From Pseudofrankia nepalensis (GTDB taxonomy: Bacteria; Actinomycetota; Actinomycetes; Frankiales; Frankiaceae): a stretch of DNA of 64,000 nt. Positions 41,514-50,105 of the stretch are shown here, one piece after another. The position numbers and the translations under genes are program-made. The DNA lies in assembly GCF_016786305.1 (NCBI RefSeq), contig NZ_JADWYV010000009.1; one strand, 5' to 3'. The notes below the pieces were generated by a model, which was not told the DNA's origin, made no database searches, and worked only from the letters and a program-made list of their open reading frames with translations. Position 1 is the first letter of the stretch; each line of letters opens with the position of its first letter.

Positions 41514-42098
41514 ATGACCATGAACGAACCGTCCGCCCTCATCTCACGGCGGGGCATCCTGGCAGCCGGACTGGGCTTGACGACCCTCACCGCCGCCGCC
41601 ATGCTCGCCACACCCGCCGCGGCGTCGGGGCTGTGGCACACCGACTGGCGCTTCTGCAACAGGTGCCACGGCCTGGTCCGGTACCCTTCGCCGGTCCAGA
41701 ACCGATGCCCCGCGGGCTTCTCGCACGCGGTCCAGGGCTGGACCTTCGGAGTGCCCTTCACCAACAGCACCGACCACCATGCCGGCGAGACGGCATACCA
41801 GCAGAGCGACTGGCAGATATGCCGGTACTGCAGCGTCCTCTACTACCACGACTTCCCCGGCGTGTGCGCCGGCCGCGGCGGCTCCACCCACCTGGCGACC
41901 GGGCCCCAGTACCTTCTCCTTCACGACCGCAACCCGGTTCCGAGCGGCTTCCAGACCGACTGGCGGTTCTGCTACAAGTGCAGCTCGCTCTACTTCGACG
42001 GCTATGACCCGAACGGCGTCTGCCCCGGAAACCCAGGCTGGGGCCACGCCGCCGCCGGCTACATGTTCCACCTGCAGGTATACGCCTACACCGCCTAG
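41514..42098 (+). CDS. Tat-exported protein with three WxxCxxC repeats
   Basis: 194 residues. The N-terminus has a twin-arginine signal (SRRGILAAGLGL, Ala-rich core, cleavage after PAAAS near residue 38). The mature part contains three repeats of about 50 residues, each starting with Trp and a CxxC: TDWRFCNRCHGLVRY, SDWQICRYCSVLYYH and TDWRFCYKCSSLYFD, and each followed by a third Cys (RCPAG, GVCAG, GVCPG). The pattern suggests structural metal binding or disulphides, and Tat export fits a protein folded with metal in the cytoplasm. Family known as uncharacterised in actinobacteria; function unknown. Confidence 0.8.
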   Translation: MTMNEPSALISRRGILAAGLGLTTLTAAAMLATPAAASGLWHTDWRFCNRCHGLVRYPSPVQNRCPAGFSHAVQGWTFGVPFTNSTDHHAGETAYQQSDWQICRYCSVLYYHDFPGVCAGRGGSTHLATGPQYLLLHDRNPVPSGFQTDWRFCYKCSSLYFDGYDPNGVCPGNPGWGHAAAGYMFHLQVYAYTA

Positions 42099-42115
42099 AG
42101 CGCCCGCTCGCCATG

Positions 42116-42174
42116 ATCGCCCACGAGGCATTCGGCGACGCATCACACGACACGCCGGTACGGCCGTGGGCGAT
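42116..42174. other. Long-range inverted repeat after the Tat protein gene
   Basis: Arms ATCGCCCACG and CGTGGGCGAT separated by 39 nt, starting 18 nt after the stop. The loop is long for a terminator, but the arms are perfect; it may form a stabilising 3' structure. Confidence 0.3.
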
Positions 42175-42255
42175 GACGGCGCCGGGTTCCACCCGATCAT
42201 GGCCGTGTTGACGCCGGCCGCACTCGGGCCAGGCGGTTCAAAAATCAAGATTCGC

Positions 42256-42349
42256 TCGACGTGGCATCGCGAGGCTGCTCGGCCCCAACTTCGAAGGCAC
42301 CACCCAGATCCAGCGCCTGGTCATCAGCCGCCACCTGGCAAAGGCCTGA
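42256..42349 (+). pseudogene. Remnant of an acyl-CoA dehydrogenase C-terminus
   Basis: The plus strand reads RGIARLLGPNFEGTTQIQRL then VISRHLAKA and stop. EGT(S/T)QIQR is the signature near the end of acyl-CoA dehydrogenases. Only about 25-30 residues remain and no upstream FAD domain is found, so it is a 3' fragment of a deleted gene. Confidence 0.65.
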
Positions 42350-42376
42350 TCAAGCCACGTTTCCGCAGGTCATGCC

Positions 42377-42403
42377 TGAAGGAGCGGAGGCCCCGCTCCT
42401 TCA
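42377..42403 (-). terminator. Hairpin downstream of the iclR gene
   Basis: Perfect 11-bp stem TGAAGGAGCGG / CCGCTCCTTCA with a 5-nt loop, 34 nt beyond the stop of the minus-strand iclR gene. A strong candidate terminator, probably bidirectional. Confidence 0.65.
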
Positions 42404-42436
42404 TCGCATCCCAGGCCCAGGTCGGGCGCGGCCCGG

Positions 42437-43195
42437 CTAGGGCGGCGGCGCCGCCCCCAGTTGGCGTGAGATCCCCTGCGCCGCGACCTGCAGCGCGGCG
42501 GTGAGCCTGGCGCGGTCGCGCCTGAGGGAGGCGACGACGACGCCGATCGCCGCCACGACCTGGCCGCCGCCGTGGATCGGCACGGCGACGGAGCAGGCCC
42601 CGAGCGACATCTCCTCGACCGTCGTCGCGTAGCCGGCGCGCCGGATCTGCTCCAGTTGCTCGTTGAGCCGCCCGGGTTGCGTGATCGTGTATGGCGTGAC
42701 GCGCGTCAGCGAGGCCAGTACCCGGCGGCGGATGTCCTCGGGCGCGTGCGCGAGCAGCGCCTTCCCGACGCCGGTCGCATGCATCGGCAAGGTCAGGCCG
42801 ACCGCGCTGACCACCGGGACGGACGTCCTGCCCGCGATCCGTTCCAGGTACAGCACCTGGTGGTCGTCGCGGACGGCCAGGTGGACCGTGGCGCGGGTCG
42901 CGGCGTGGATGTCGTACAGGAAGGGCGCGGCCGTCTCCCGCAGGGTCGACTGGATCGGCGCGAGCAGTCCGATCTCCCACATGCGCCGGCCGATGACGTA
43001 GCCACGGTCGGTGCGCGCGAGTGCGCCGTGGCGGAGAAGTTCTCCGGCCAGGCGGTGGACGGTGGGTATCGGCAGGTCCGCGCGTCGCGCGAGATCCGAC
43101 AGGCCCAGCCGGGTGTGCTGGTCGTCGAACGCCCCGAGGATCGCCATGATCCGTCCGGTGAGTGTCGCGCCCGGAGTTCCGGTTCGCCCGGCCAT
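42437..43195 (-). CDS. IclR-family regulator of the pca genes
   Basis: 252 residues. N-terminal winged HTH (GLSDLARRADLPIPTVHRLA) and a C-terminal IclR effector-binding domain (ATVHLAVRDDHQVLYLERI, GLTLPMHATGVGKALLA, MSLGACSVAVPIHGGGQVVA). IclR proteins such as PcaR/PobR activate or repress protocatechuate operons. Divergent from pcaH across a 70-bp gap holding a palindrome, so it very likely regulates pcaHGBL. The ATG at 43195 gives the normal start; an in-frame ATG at 43228 would place coding sequence over the palindrome. Confidence 0.9.
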   Translation of the reverse strand: MAGRTGTPGATLTGRIMAILGAFDDQHTRLGLSDLARRADLPIPTVHRLAGELLRHGALARTDRGYVIGRRMWEIGLLAPIQSTLRETAAPFLYDIHAATRATVHLAVRDDHQVLYLERIAGRTSVPVVSAVGLTLPMHATGVGKALLAHAPEDIRRRVLASLTRVTPYTITQPGRLNEQLEQIRRAGYATTVEEMSLGACSVAVPIHGGGQVVAAIGVVVASLRRDRARLTAALQVAAQGISRQLGAAPPP

Positions 43196-43207
43196 GCTGT
43201 CGAGTCT

Positions 43208-43220
43208 TCCACTGAGTGGA
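43208..43220. promoter_or_regulatory. Palindromic operator between iclR and pcaH
   Basis: TCCACT-G-AGTGGA, a perfect 13-bp palindrome in the middle of the 70-bp divergent region. Size, symmetry and position match IclR-family binding sites, and it probably controls both directions. Confidence 0.7.
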
Positions 43221-43265
43221 TACACCATGTTTCGCCGGGCGCCGGCCGGTCCTACGGTGCGTGCC

Positions 43266-44045
43266 ATGAGCAGTCGCGCGCGGGCCCGCGAGCTGGAGCC
43301 ACAGTCCGTGATCAGCTCCGAGATGGCGGCCATCGAGTCTGACTACCGCCGCGCGGGTGTCGAGGAGACCCAGCCGCGCCTGGACTACCCGCCGTATCGC
43401 GGCAGCCTGCTGCGCCACCCCACCAGGGACCCGTGTGACGTCGACCCCGAGGCGATCGAGCGGTGGGCTCCGTGTTTCGGCGCCCGCGACGTCGACCCGC
43501 TGGAGGCCGACCTGACGGTCGGTCACGCCGGTGAACCGGTCGGCGAGCGCGTCGTCGTGACCGGTCGGGTGGTGGACGGCGACGGCCGGCCCGTCCGTGG
43601 GCAGCTGGTGGAGATCTGGCAGGCCAACGCGGCGGGCCGGTACGTGCACCGGCGTGACCAGCATCCGGCTCCGCTCGACCCGCACTTCACCGGCGCGGGT
43701 CGATGCCTGACCGACGGCGACGGCTGGTACCGGTTCCAGACGATCAAACCTGGTCCCTATCCCTGGCGTAACCACTGCAACGCCTGGCGGCCGGCGCACA
43801 TCCACTTCTCCGTGTTCGGCGCCGCCTTCACGCAGCGTCTTGTCACGCAGATGTACTTTCCCGGAGATCCGTTGTTCGCGTTCGACCCGATCTACCAGTC
43901 GATCACTGACCGGCGGGCCCGCGACCGGCTGGTCGCGACCTACGACCACGGCCTGACGAGCCACGAGTGGGCCCTCGGCTACAGGTGGGACATCGTGCTC
44001 ACCGGCGGCCAGCCGACCTATGTCGAGGCGGGGGAGCTCGTGTGA
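43266..44045 (+). CDS. pcaH: Protocatechuate 3,4-dioxygenase beta subunit
   Basis: 259 residues. PcaH holds the non-haem Fe(III) site that cleaves protocatechuate between the hydroxyls, giving 3-carboxy-cis,cis-muconate. The iron ligands are visible: Tyr in AAGRYVHRRDQH and Tyr/His in the GPYPWRNHCNAWRPAHIHFS segment. The dioxygenase core QLVEIWQANAAGRY and DGWYRFQTIKPGPYPW are conserved, and the N-terminal YRGSLLRHP arm is typical of the beta subunit. The stop overlaps the pcaG start by 4 nt, as expected for subunits made in equal amounts. Confidence 0.95.
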   Translation: MSSRARARELEPQSVISSEMAAIESDYRRAGVEETQPRLDYPPYRGSLLRHPTRDPCDVDPEAIERWAPCFGARDVDPLEADLTVGHAGEPVGERVVVTGRVVDGDGRPVRGQLVEIWQANAAGRYVHRRDQHPAPLDPHFTGAGRCLTDGDGWYRFQTIKPGPYPWRNHCNAWRPAHIHFSVFGAAFTQRLVTQMYFPGDPLFAFDPIYQSITDRRARDRLVATYDHGLTSHEWALGYRWDIVLTGGQPTYVEAGELV

Positions 44046-44596
44046 CGCTGACCGCGACCCCGGGCCAGACGGTCGGGCCGTTCTTCCACTACGGCCTCGC
44101 CTACGACGGTGACTGCGTTCTCGTGCCGCCCGGCAGCCCGGGATCGGTGCTCCTGCGGGGACAGGTACTCGACGGCGCGGGCGTCGCGGTGCGCGACGCG
44201 CTCGTGGAGATCTGGCAGACCCGTCCCGACGGGTCCGTCCCGCGAGACGTCGGCTCACTGCGCCGCGACGGCTGGTCGTTCACCGGCTTCGGGCGTGCCT
44301 GCACCGGACAGGATGGACGGTACGTGTTCAGCACCCTCGTGCCCGGAGCAGGCAAGCCCGGAAGACCGGCGTTCTTCGCCGTGACCGTCTTCGCCCGCGG
44401 CCTGTCGAACCGGCTGTTCACCCGCGCCTACCTGCCCCACGACGACGCGGCACTGGCCGGCGACCCGTTGCTGTCCGCGTTGCCACCGCGGCGCCGCGCG
44501 ACTCTGCTCGCGTCGCGCGACGAGCGGGGCTTCGTGTTCGACATCCACCTCCAAGGCGCGAACGAGACCGTCTTCCTGCGCTACCCGGGGCAGTGA
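44042..44596 (+). CDS. pcaG: Protocatechuate 3,4-dioxygenase alpha subunit
   Basis: 184 residues from GTG 44042 (GTGA overlap with pcaH). N-terminus TATPGQTVGPFFHYGLAYDG and the core DALVEIWQTRPDGS mirror the beta subunit but lack the full iron ligand set, as usual for the alpha subunit, which shapes the active site. ARGLSNRLFTRAYLP and the C-terminal FDIHLQGANETVFL are characteristic. Functions as (alpha-beta-Fe)n complex in the cytoplasm. Confidence 0.95.
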   Translation: MTLTATPGQTVGPFFHYGLAYDGDCVLVPPGSPGSVLLRGQVLDGAGVAVRDALVEIWQTRPDGSVPRDVGSLRRDGWSFTGFGRACTGQDGRYVFSTLVPGAGKPGRPAFFAVTVFARGLSNRLFTRAYLPHDDAALAGDPLLSALPPRRRATLLASRDERGFVFDIHLQGANETVFLRYPGQ

Positions 44597-44605
44597 CCGG
44601 CCGCG

Positions 44606-45832
44606 ATGAGCGATCTGTTCTGGCCCGGTGACGAACACGCGGGTGACCTGGCCACCGAGGCGTCGTGGCTGGCGGCGATGGCGCGGGTCGAGCAGGCCTG
44701 GCTCGACGCGCTCGCCCGGGCTGGCATCGCACCCGCCACGGTGGAGCTCGCCGGGCTCGTCAGCCCCGACGAGCTGCCAGCCGTGGCACGAGCGGCTGAA
44801 GGCACCGGCAATCCGGTACCCGCGCTCGTGGCGCTGTGGCGCGGCCGCGCGCGGGGACCGGGTGCCGCGTGGGTGCACCGCGGCCTGACCAGCCAGGACG
44901 TGATCGACACGAGCCTGGTCTTGCTGCTGCGCGACGCGGTGAAGCGTGTGCTCGCGCAGTTGCGTGGCCAGGTGGGTTCGCTCGTCGCGCTCGCCGACGC
45001 CCACCGAGGCACGGTGATCGCCGGGCGAACCCTCACCCAGCATGCCGTCCCCACGACCTTCGGGCTCAAGGCCGCCGGCTGGCTGACGGGGATCCTCGAC
45101 GCCGCCGACGCCCTGGGACGGCTGGCGCTGCCGGCGCAGTTCGGGGGCGCGGCCGGGACGCTGTCGGCCGCCGTCGAGCTGGCCAGGCTGCGCGGCGCCG
45201 CCGACCCCGCCGGGACCGTGTCCGGTGTCGTCGCGGATGCCACGTCCACCCTCGGGCTGCGTCCCGTGCCCGCATGGCACACGACCCGCGGGACGTTCAC
45301 CGCGATCGGGGACGCGCTGGTGGCCTGCACGGACGCCTGGGGACGCATCGCCACCGACGTCGCGACCCTGTCCCGCCCGGAGATCGGCGAGCTCGCCGAG
45401 CCGGCCGCCGACGGGCGCGGCGGCTCGTCGACCATGCCGCACAAGCGCAACCCGGTGCTGTCGGTGCTGATCCGCCGCGCCGCCCTGACCGCGCCGGCGC
45501 TCGCCTCGACGCTGCACCTCGCGGCGGCGCTGGCCGGCGACGAGCGACCGGACGGTGCCTGGCACACCGAATGGCCGACGCTTCGCGACCTCGCCCGCCG
45601 CGCCGCCGTCGCGGCCCACCACACCAGCGAGCTGCTGCGCGGCCTGCGCGTCGAGGACCTCCGGATGGGCGCCACCGCCGCGGCGGCGTGGCGCGACCTG
45701 ACGGCCGAGCGCCGCGCGATGGCCGCCTTCGCCGGCGGCGAGCCGGCCGACGACCCGTACCTCGGTCTCGCGGACGGCGCGCTGGCGACCGTGCTCGCAC
45801 GCGCGAACGCCTACCTGGAGGCCACACGGTGA
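44606..45832 (+). CDS. pcaB: 3-carboxy-cis,cis-muconate cycloisomerase
   Basis: 408 residues of the fumarase/aspartase superfamily. Signature GGSSTMPHKRNPV near residue 272-284, HRGLTSQDVIDTSLVLLLRD at about 91-110, and the QHAVPTTFGLKAAGW segment. It converts 3-carboxymuconate to 4-carboxymuconolactone, the second step of the branch. It starts 9 nt after pcaG and overlaps the next gene by 4 nt. Confidence 0.94.
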   Translation: MSDLFWPGDEHAGDLATEASWLAAMARVEQAWLDALARAGIAPATVELAGLVSPDELPAVARAAEGTGNPVPALVALWRGRARGPGAAWVHRGLTSQDVIDTSLVLLLRDAVKRVLAQLRGQVGSLVALADAHRGTVIAGRTLTQHAVPTTFGLKAAGWLTGILDAADALGRLALPAQFGGAAGTLSAAVELARLRGAADPAGTVSGVVADATSTLGLRPVPAWHTTRGTFTAIGDALVACTDAWGRIATDVATLSRPEIGELAEPAADGRGGSSTMPHKRNPVLSVLIRRAALTAPALASTLHLAAALAGDERPDGAWHTEWPTLRDLARRAAVAAHHTSELLRGLRVEDLRMGATAAAAWRDLTAERRAMAAFAGGEPADDPYLGLADGALATVLARANAYLEATR

Positions 45833-47016
45833 CCATCCCGCAGATCACGGGCGTCGAACTCGCCGGCCGCCCCCACCAGCCACTTCTCGTCGTCGGCCCG
45901 TCGCTGGGCACCTCGTCGACGGCCCTGTGGTCCACGGTGGCCGGCCTGCTCGGGGACATCTTCCACGTCGTCGGCTGGGACCTGCCCGGCCACGGCGGCG
46001 CACCCGTCGGCACTCCCTTCACGATCGCCGAACTGGCGGCAGGGGTCCTCGACTACACGCGGAACGTCGCCGCGGGCCGCGGTGACCGCCAGACGGCGTT
46101 CGCGTACGCCGGCGTCTCCCTCGGCGGCGCCGTCGGCCTGCGCCTGCTGCTCGACGCCCCGGAGCAGGTAGGCCGCGCGGCGCTGCTGTGCACGGGCGCG
46201 ACGATCGGCGAGCCGCCCGCGTGGCGGGAACGAGCCGCGACCGTTCGCGCGTCCGGCTGCGCGGCGGTAGTCACCGCCTCGGCCCGGAGATGGTTCGCCC
46301 CGGGCTTCCAGGACCGTGAGCCGATCGTCGCCGCCGAGTTGCTGCGGGCGCTCGTGGAGGTCGACCCGGAGGGGTACGCGCAGGCCTGCGAGGCGCTCGC
46401 CGACTTCGACGTCCGCGACCGGCTCGCCGCCATCGACGCCCCGCTGCTCGCGATCGCCGGAGCCCACGACGCCGTGACACCACCCACCTGCCTCGAACAG
46501 ATCACCTCCGAGGTGCGGCACGGGCGGCTGGCCGTGCTCGACGACGTCGCGCACCTCGCGCCCGTCGAGGCGCCCCGGCCGGTCGCGGACCTCGTGCGCG
46601 GCCACCTGTCCGAGAACCTGCCCGTCTCCTCCCCGACCCTCCAGGACGTCCACTCGGCGGGCATGGCCGTGCGCCGTGCCGTGCTCGGGGACGCCCACGT
46701 CGACCGCGCGACCGCGGCGACCACCAGCTTCACCGCCGACTTCCAGGAACTCATCACCCGCTACGCCTGGGGCACCATCTGGACCCGCCCAGGCCTCGAC
46801 CGCCGCGGCCGCTCCATGATCACCCTGACGGCGCTCATCGCCCGCGGGCACCACGAGGAACTCGCCATGCATCTGCGAGCCGCGCTGCGCAACGGCCTCA
46901 CCCGTGACGAGATCAAGGAGGTCATCCTGCAGAGCGCGATCTACTGCGGCGTGCCCGACGCGAACACCGCCTTCCGCATCGCCCAGCAGGTCCTGGCCGA
47001 CGAGACCGCGCCGTGA
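45829..47016 (+). CDS. pcaL: Fused 3-oxoadipate enol-lactonase / 4-carboxymuconolactone decarboxylase
   Basis: 395 residues, GTG start. Residues about 1-255 are an alpha/beta hydrolase (oxyanion region VVGPSLGTS, nucleophile in YAGVSLGGAVG, Asp in GAHDAVTPP, His in DDVAHLAPVE) equivalent to PcaD. Residues about 270-395 are a carboxymuconolactone decarboxylase domain equivalent to PcaC (YAWGTIWTRPGLDRRGRSMI, HLRAALRNGLTRDEIKEVIL, YCGVPDANTAF). The fusion, called PcaL, is typical of actinomycetes and carries out steps three and four to 3-oxoadipate. Confidence 0.95.
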   Translation: MTIPQITGVELAGRPHQPLLVVGPSLGTSSTALWSTVAGLLGDIFHVVGWDLPGHGGAPVGTPFTIAELAAGVLDYTRNVAAGRGDRQTAFAYAGVSLGGAVGLRLLLDAPEQVGRAALLCTGATIGEPPAWRERAATVRASGCAAVVTASARRWFAPGFQDREPIVAAELLRALVEVDPEGYAQACEALADFDVRDRLAAIDAPLLAIAGAHDAVTPPTCLEQITSEVRHGRLAVLDDVAHLAPVEAPRPVADLVRGHLSENLPVSSPTLQDVHSAGMAVRRAVLGDAHVDRATAATTSFTADFQELITRYAWGTIWTRPGLDRRGRSMITLTALIARGHHEELAMHLRAALRNGLTRDEIKEVILQSAIYCGVPDANTAFRIAQQVLADETAP

Positions 47017-47159
47017 GCCGCGCACGGCGCGGCGTGCCCTTCGAACCGCAGGGCTAGGCCACGTACGACCCCGGGGGCGCCGCCAGCAAGCCCGCCCCAC
47101 GCGTCAACCGCGGAAGCCGACGGTGCCCACGGTTCTCCGAGCCACGAACGGATGAGCTC

Positions 47160-48344
47160 ATGTCCACGATCGCCAGCCGCACCCGCACCCAGGTCGCCAT
47201 CGTCGGCGGCGGCCCCGCCGGGCTCCTGCTCTCCCACCTGCTCCACCTCACCGGGATCGACAGCGTCGTGCTCGACAACCGGACGGCGCACACGATCGAG
47301 ACGACGCACCGGGCCGGGATCCTCGAACGCGACAGCGTCCGCCTCCTGGTCGACGCCGGCGTCGACCGCGTCCTGCGCGACGGGCACCGGCACGAGGGCA
47401 TCTCCCTGCGGTTCGGCGGCGTCAGCCACCGGATCGACTTCGAGGACCTCGCCGGCGCCTCCTGCTGGCTGTACCCGCAGACCGACGTCTTCGTCGACCT
47501 CCACCGCGCCCGCACCGCCGCCGGCGCGGACCTGCGCTACGGCATCAGCGACACCGAGGTCACCGACGTCGTCGACGCTCCGCGCGTCCGGCACACCGGC
47601 GCCGACGGCCACCGCCACGAGATCACCGCCGACCTCGTCATCGGCGCGGACGGCTCCCGAAGCATCTGCCGAACCCTCGTCAGCGGGGCCACGCAGTACT
47701 TCCGGGAGTACCCCTACGCGTGGTTCGGCGTGCTCGTCGAGGCACCCCGCAGCGCACCCGAACTGATCTACACCCGGTCGCCCCAGGGATTCGCACTGAT
47801 CAGCCAGCGCACCGCGTCGATCCAGCGGATGTACTTCCAGTGCGACCCGACCGAGAACCCGCGCGACTGGTCCGACGACCGGATCTGGAACGAACTCCAG
47901 ACCCGGCTCGCCGGCGACGACGACTTTCGCCTCCTGGAAGGGCCCGTTCTCGAACGGGCGGTGCTCCCGTTCCGCAGCTTCGTCCAGACCCCGATGCGAC
48001 ACGGCAGGCTGCTGCTCGCCGGCGACGCCGCGCACACCGTGCCCCCGACCGGCGCGAAAGGACTCAACCTCGCGCTCGCCGACGCCCGCCTCCTCGCCGA
48101 CGCGATCGAACACGCGCTGGTCAAGAACGACGCCACCGCGCTGGAGCACTACACCACCCGCGCGCTCGCACGAGTGTGGAAGGCCCAGCACTTCTCCTAC
48201 TGGATGACGACCATGCTCCACCGCGCCGAGGACACCAGCGAATTCGACGAGCTACGCCAACTCGGCGAACTGGACAGCCTCGTCACCTCACGCGCCGGCG
48301 CGACCTACCTCGCCGAGGGCTACACCGGCTGGCCGACCCGCTGA
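47160..48344 (+). CDS. pobA: 4-hydroxybenzoate 3-monooxygenase
   Basis: 394 residues, FAD-dependent aromatic hydroxylase. FAD motif VAIVGGGPAGLLLSHLLHLT near residue 12, DG motif VIGADGSRS, and GD motif LLLAGDAAHTVPPTGAKGLN near 280. Substrate-binding signatures of PobA are present (ETTHRAGILERDSVRLL, QRMYFQCDP, GAKGLNLALAD). It uses NAD(P)H and O2 to make protocatechuate, feeding the pca operon 143 nt upstream on the same strand. Probably one regulon; own promoter possible in the gap. Confidence 0.94.
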   Translation: MSTIASRTRTQVAIVGGGPAGLLLSHLLHLTGIDSVVLDNRTAHTIETTHRAGILERDSVRLLVDAGVDRVLRDGHRHEGISLRFGGVSHRIDFEDLAGASCWLYPQTDVFVDLHRARTAAGADLRYGISDTEVTDVVDAPRVRHTGADGHRHEITADLVIGADGSRSICRTLVSGATQYFREYPYAWFGVLVEAPRSAPELIYTRSPQGFALISQRTASIQRMYFQCDPTENPRDWSDDRIWNELQTRLAGDDDFRLLEGPVLERAVLPFRSFVQTPMRHGRLLLAGDAAHTVPPTGAKGLNLALADARLLADAIEHALVKNDATALEHYTTRALARVWKAQHFSYWMTTMLHRAEDTSEFDELRQLGELDSLVTSRAGATYLAEGYTGWPTR

Positions 48345-48378
48345 CCATGCCGCGGAAAGGGCCTCAGCAACCACTCAA

Positions 48379-49488
48379 CTACTTGGAGTGGTGTGTGATG
48401 GTCTCGGTCGCATCGTTCCAGCGCCAGGGCACATGGTGCCCGCGCAGGTGCACCCCGCCAATCCACCGGTTGAGGCCGTTGAGCGTCACGTGGTCCGCCG
48501 CGCCAGCGAGCACCTGTGCTCCCGTGTCGGTCAGGCGCAGGCTGGTTTCGCGGTCAACCGGATGGTCCGCCGGCTCGGCATGAAGGAGCGGGATTCGAGC
48601 GTGCGCCATCCGGTCCATCATGGCGAAGGACCAGGTGTCCCCCAGGTACGGGCGCATTTCCCGCGCGGCGGCGCGGACGAACGCCGTGCCCGCCGCCGCT
48701 GCGCCGTCGGCGACCGCGGCCAGGATCCGCCGTTCGGTCAGCGACAACCCGTCGCGGGTCGACGGGTACTCCCTGCCGAGCCGGTCGAACGCCTCCCCCA
48801 GAAACCGCAGCTCACGCGAGCGACTGCCGGCGATGACGGGCAGACCGTCTGGCGTCGGCGCCCGGAAGGCGGCCCACGCGTCGGTCGCGAGCTGGAGCGC
48901 GGCGGGGGTCAGCCGGGCGCACGCTTTCGTGGCGGGTAGTTCGCGCAGTTGCTCGGCGGTCAGCTCGCCGAGACCGCCGAAGCGGGCGATGCCGGGGTGT
49001 TCACCGATGCAGATCAGGGTGATGCGCCGCGCCGGCACGCCGAGGTCGGCGAGGCGAGCGAGGATCTGGATGATCTGGAGCTGGTCGTACAGATCCGCCT
49101 CAAACCACAGTACATACTCGCCGTCGAGGTTGGCCGCCAGGGTCCGGTCCCGTTCGGCGAACATGTCGGAACCCTCCATGTGGTCGTCCACGTGCGCCTC
49201 GTTCAGAAAGGCGGCTCTGATCTGCCGGAGCTCCTCCGGACCCACCGCCGGCACCGGCCCCTCGTGGAGCGAGTCGCGCCAGTACAACACCCGGGACGCG
49301 AGCCCGGTCCCGGGCAGATCCGTGCAATCGCCGTTGCTCACATGCAGAGCTGCCAGCATTGCCTGGTCGGCGGGCACCGGTAGGCCCGGCTGTTCGGCGA
49401 GGACGTGGCTGCGGGCGGTCGCGTAGGACTCGCCCGTCTTGGCCATTCGGGCGCGCACGCGCTGTTTGAAGTCGGCCTTCTTGGTCAT
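48379..49488 (-). CDS. DUF1835-domain protein
   Basis: 369 residues. An N-terminal basic helix (KKADFKQRVRARMAKTGESY) is followed by a DUF1835 domain (ALHVSNGDCTDLP, VLYWRDSLHEGPVP, YVLWFEADLYDQLQIIQILA), and a C-terminal winged-helix-like region (LSLTERRILAAVADG, RIPLLHAEPADHP, LRLTDTGAQVLAGAADHVTL). Biochemical function of DUF1835 is unknown. Convergent with pobA, 34 nt apart. A GGAG site lies upstream of the ATG. Confidence 0.85.
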   Translation of the reverse strand: MTKKADFKQRVRARMAKTGESYATARSHVLAEQPGLPVPADQAMLAALHVSNGDCTDLPGTGLASRVLYWRDSLHEGPVPAVGPEELRQIRAAFLNEAHVDDHMEGSDMFAERDRTLAANLDGEYVLWFEADLYDQLQIIQILARLADLGVPARRITLICIGEHPGIARFGGLGELTAEQLRELPATKACARLTPAALQLATDAWAAFRAPTPDGLPVIAGSRSRELRFLGEAFDRLGREYPSTRDGLSLTERRILAAVADGAAAAGTAFVRAAAREMRPYLGDTWSFAMMDRMAHARIPLLHAEPADHPVDRETSLRLTDTGAQVLAGAADHVTLNGLNRWIGGVHLRGHHVPWRWNDATETITHHSK

Positions 49489-50105
49489 CGGTCGTCTCCC
49501 GCGGCCCGGCGCAGATCCCCCAGCGACCGGTGCGGCGGGCGCACGATCGACAACGAATCGCCGGCCGAGAGGTGGACCTCCCTTTGCCTCCTGGGGTGAC
49601 CCGGCTGGGGCGGGTCGCCGGAGGTTGGGCGCGGACGGACGCCCTCGGCCAGGATACGCACCCCGCCAGCAGTCGCCAGCTCGCCTGTACGAGAACTACT
49701 TTCCTTGTGGCGCTGAGGGGACTGGCAGCCACTCTCGTGTTCGGGGCCAGGACTGTCGAGGTGCGGTCGACGATTCAGCAAACCTCGCACCGAGTTCGTC
49801 GAGCATCCAGGAGCATCAGCGAGCGCCGTCGCCAAGCCACCGGCGCCGGCCGACCAGGAACGGTTTCCTTCGCCACTCCGGGCTCGCCCGGGACCGTGCC
49901 AGCCAGTCACGGTTCCGCGGACGGGCACTGCCGCTGGTCCCTCCAGCATGAGGGCAGTCTGCGCGTCCGCCCGTGGGGCGTACCTGCTGGACACGTCAAG
50001 ATCACGGACCGGGCGAGGCGCGGCAGGGGCTTCTGGTTCACGTCGTCACCCATCGCCGGAACTCGGAACGCACCACGTCAAGCCGAGGTCGCACCCGCGC
50101 CGGGA
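49489..50105. other. Intergenic, no gene seen
   Basis: About 617 bp. The open frames on both strands have Arg/Ser/Pro-rich composition typical of shadow frames and no motif. The DUF1835 promoter is expected at its left end. Confidence 0.4.

Noticed and set aside
42324..44258. 644-residue minus-strand frame over iclR and pcaH
   Set aside because: Arg/Pro/Ala-rich shadow frame; the iclR and pca genes in other frames have clear family motifs.
48371..48391. CCACTC...GAGTGG inverted repeat near the pobA/DUF1835 junction as a terminator
   Set aside because: Only 6 bp with a 9-nt loop and partly inside the end of the DUF1835 gene; too weak to call.
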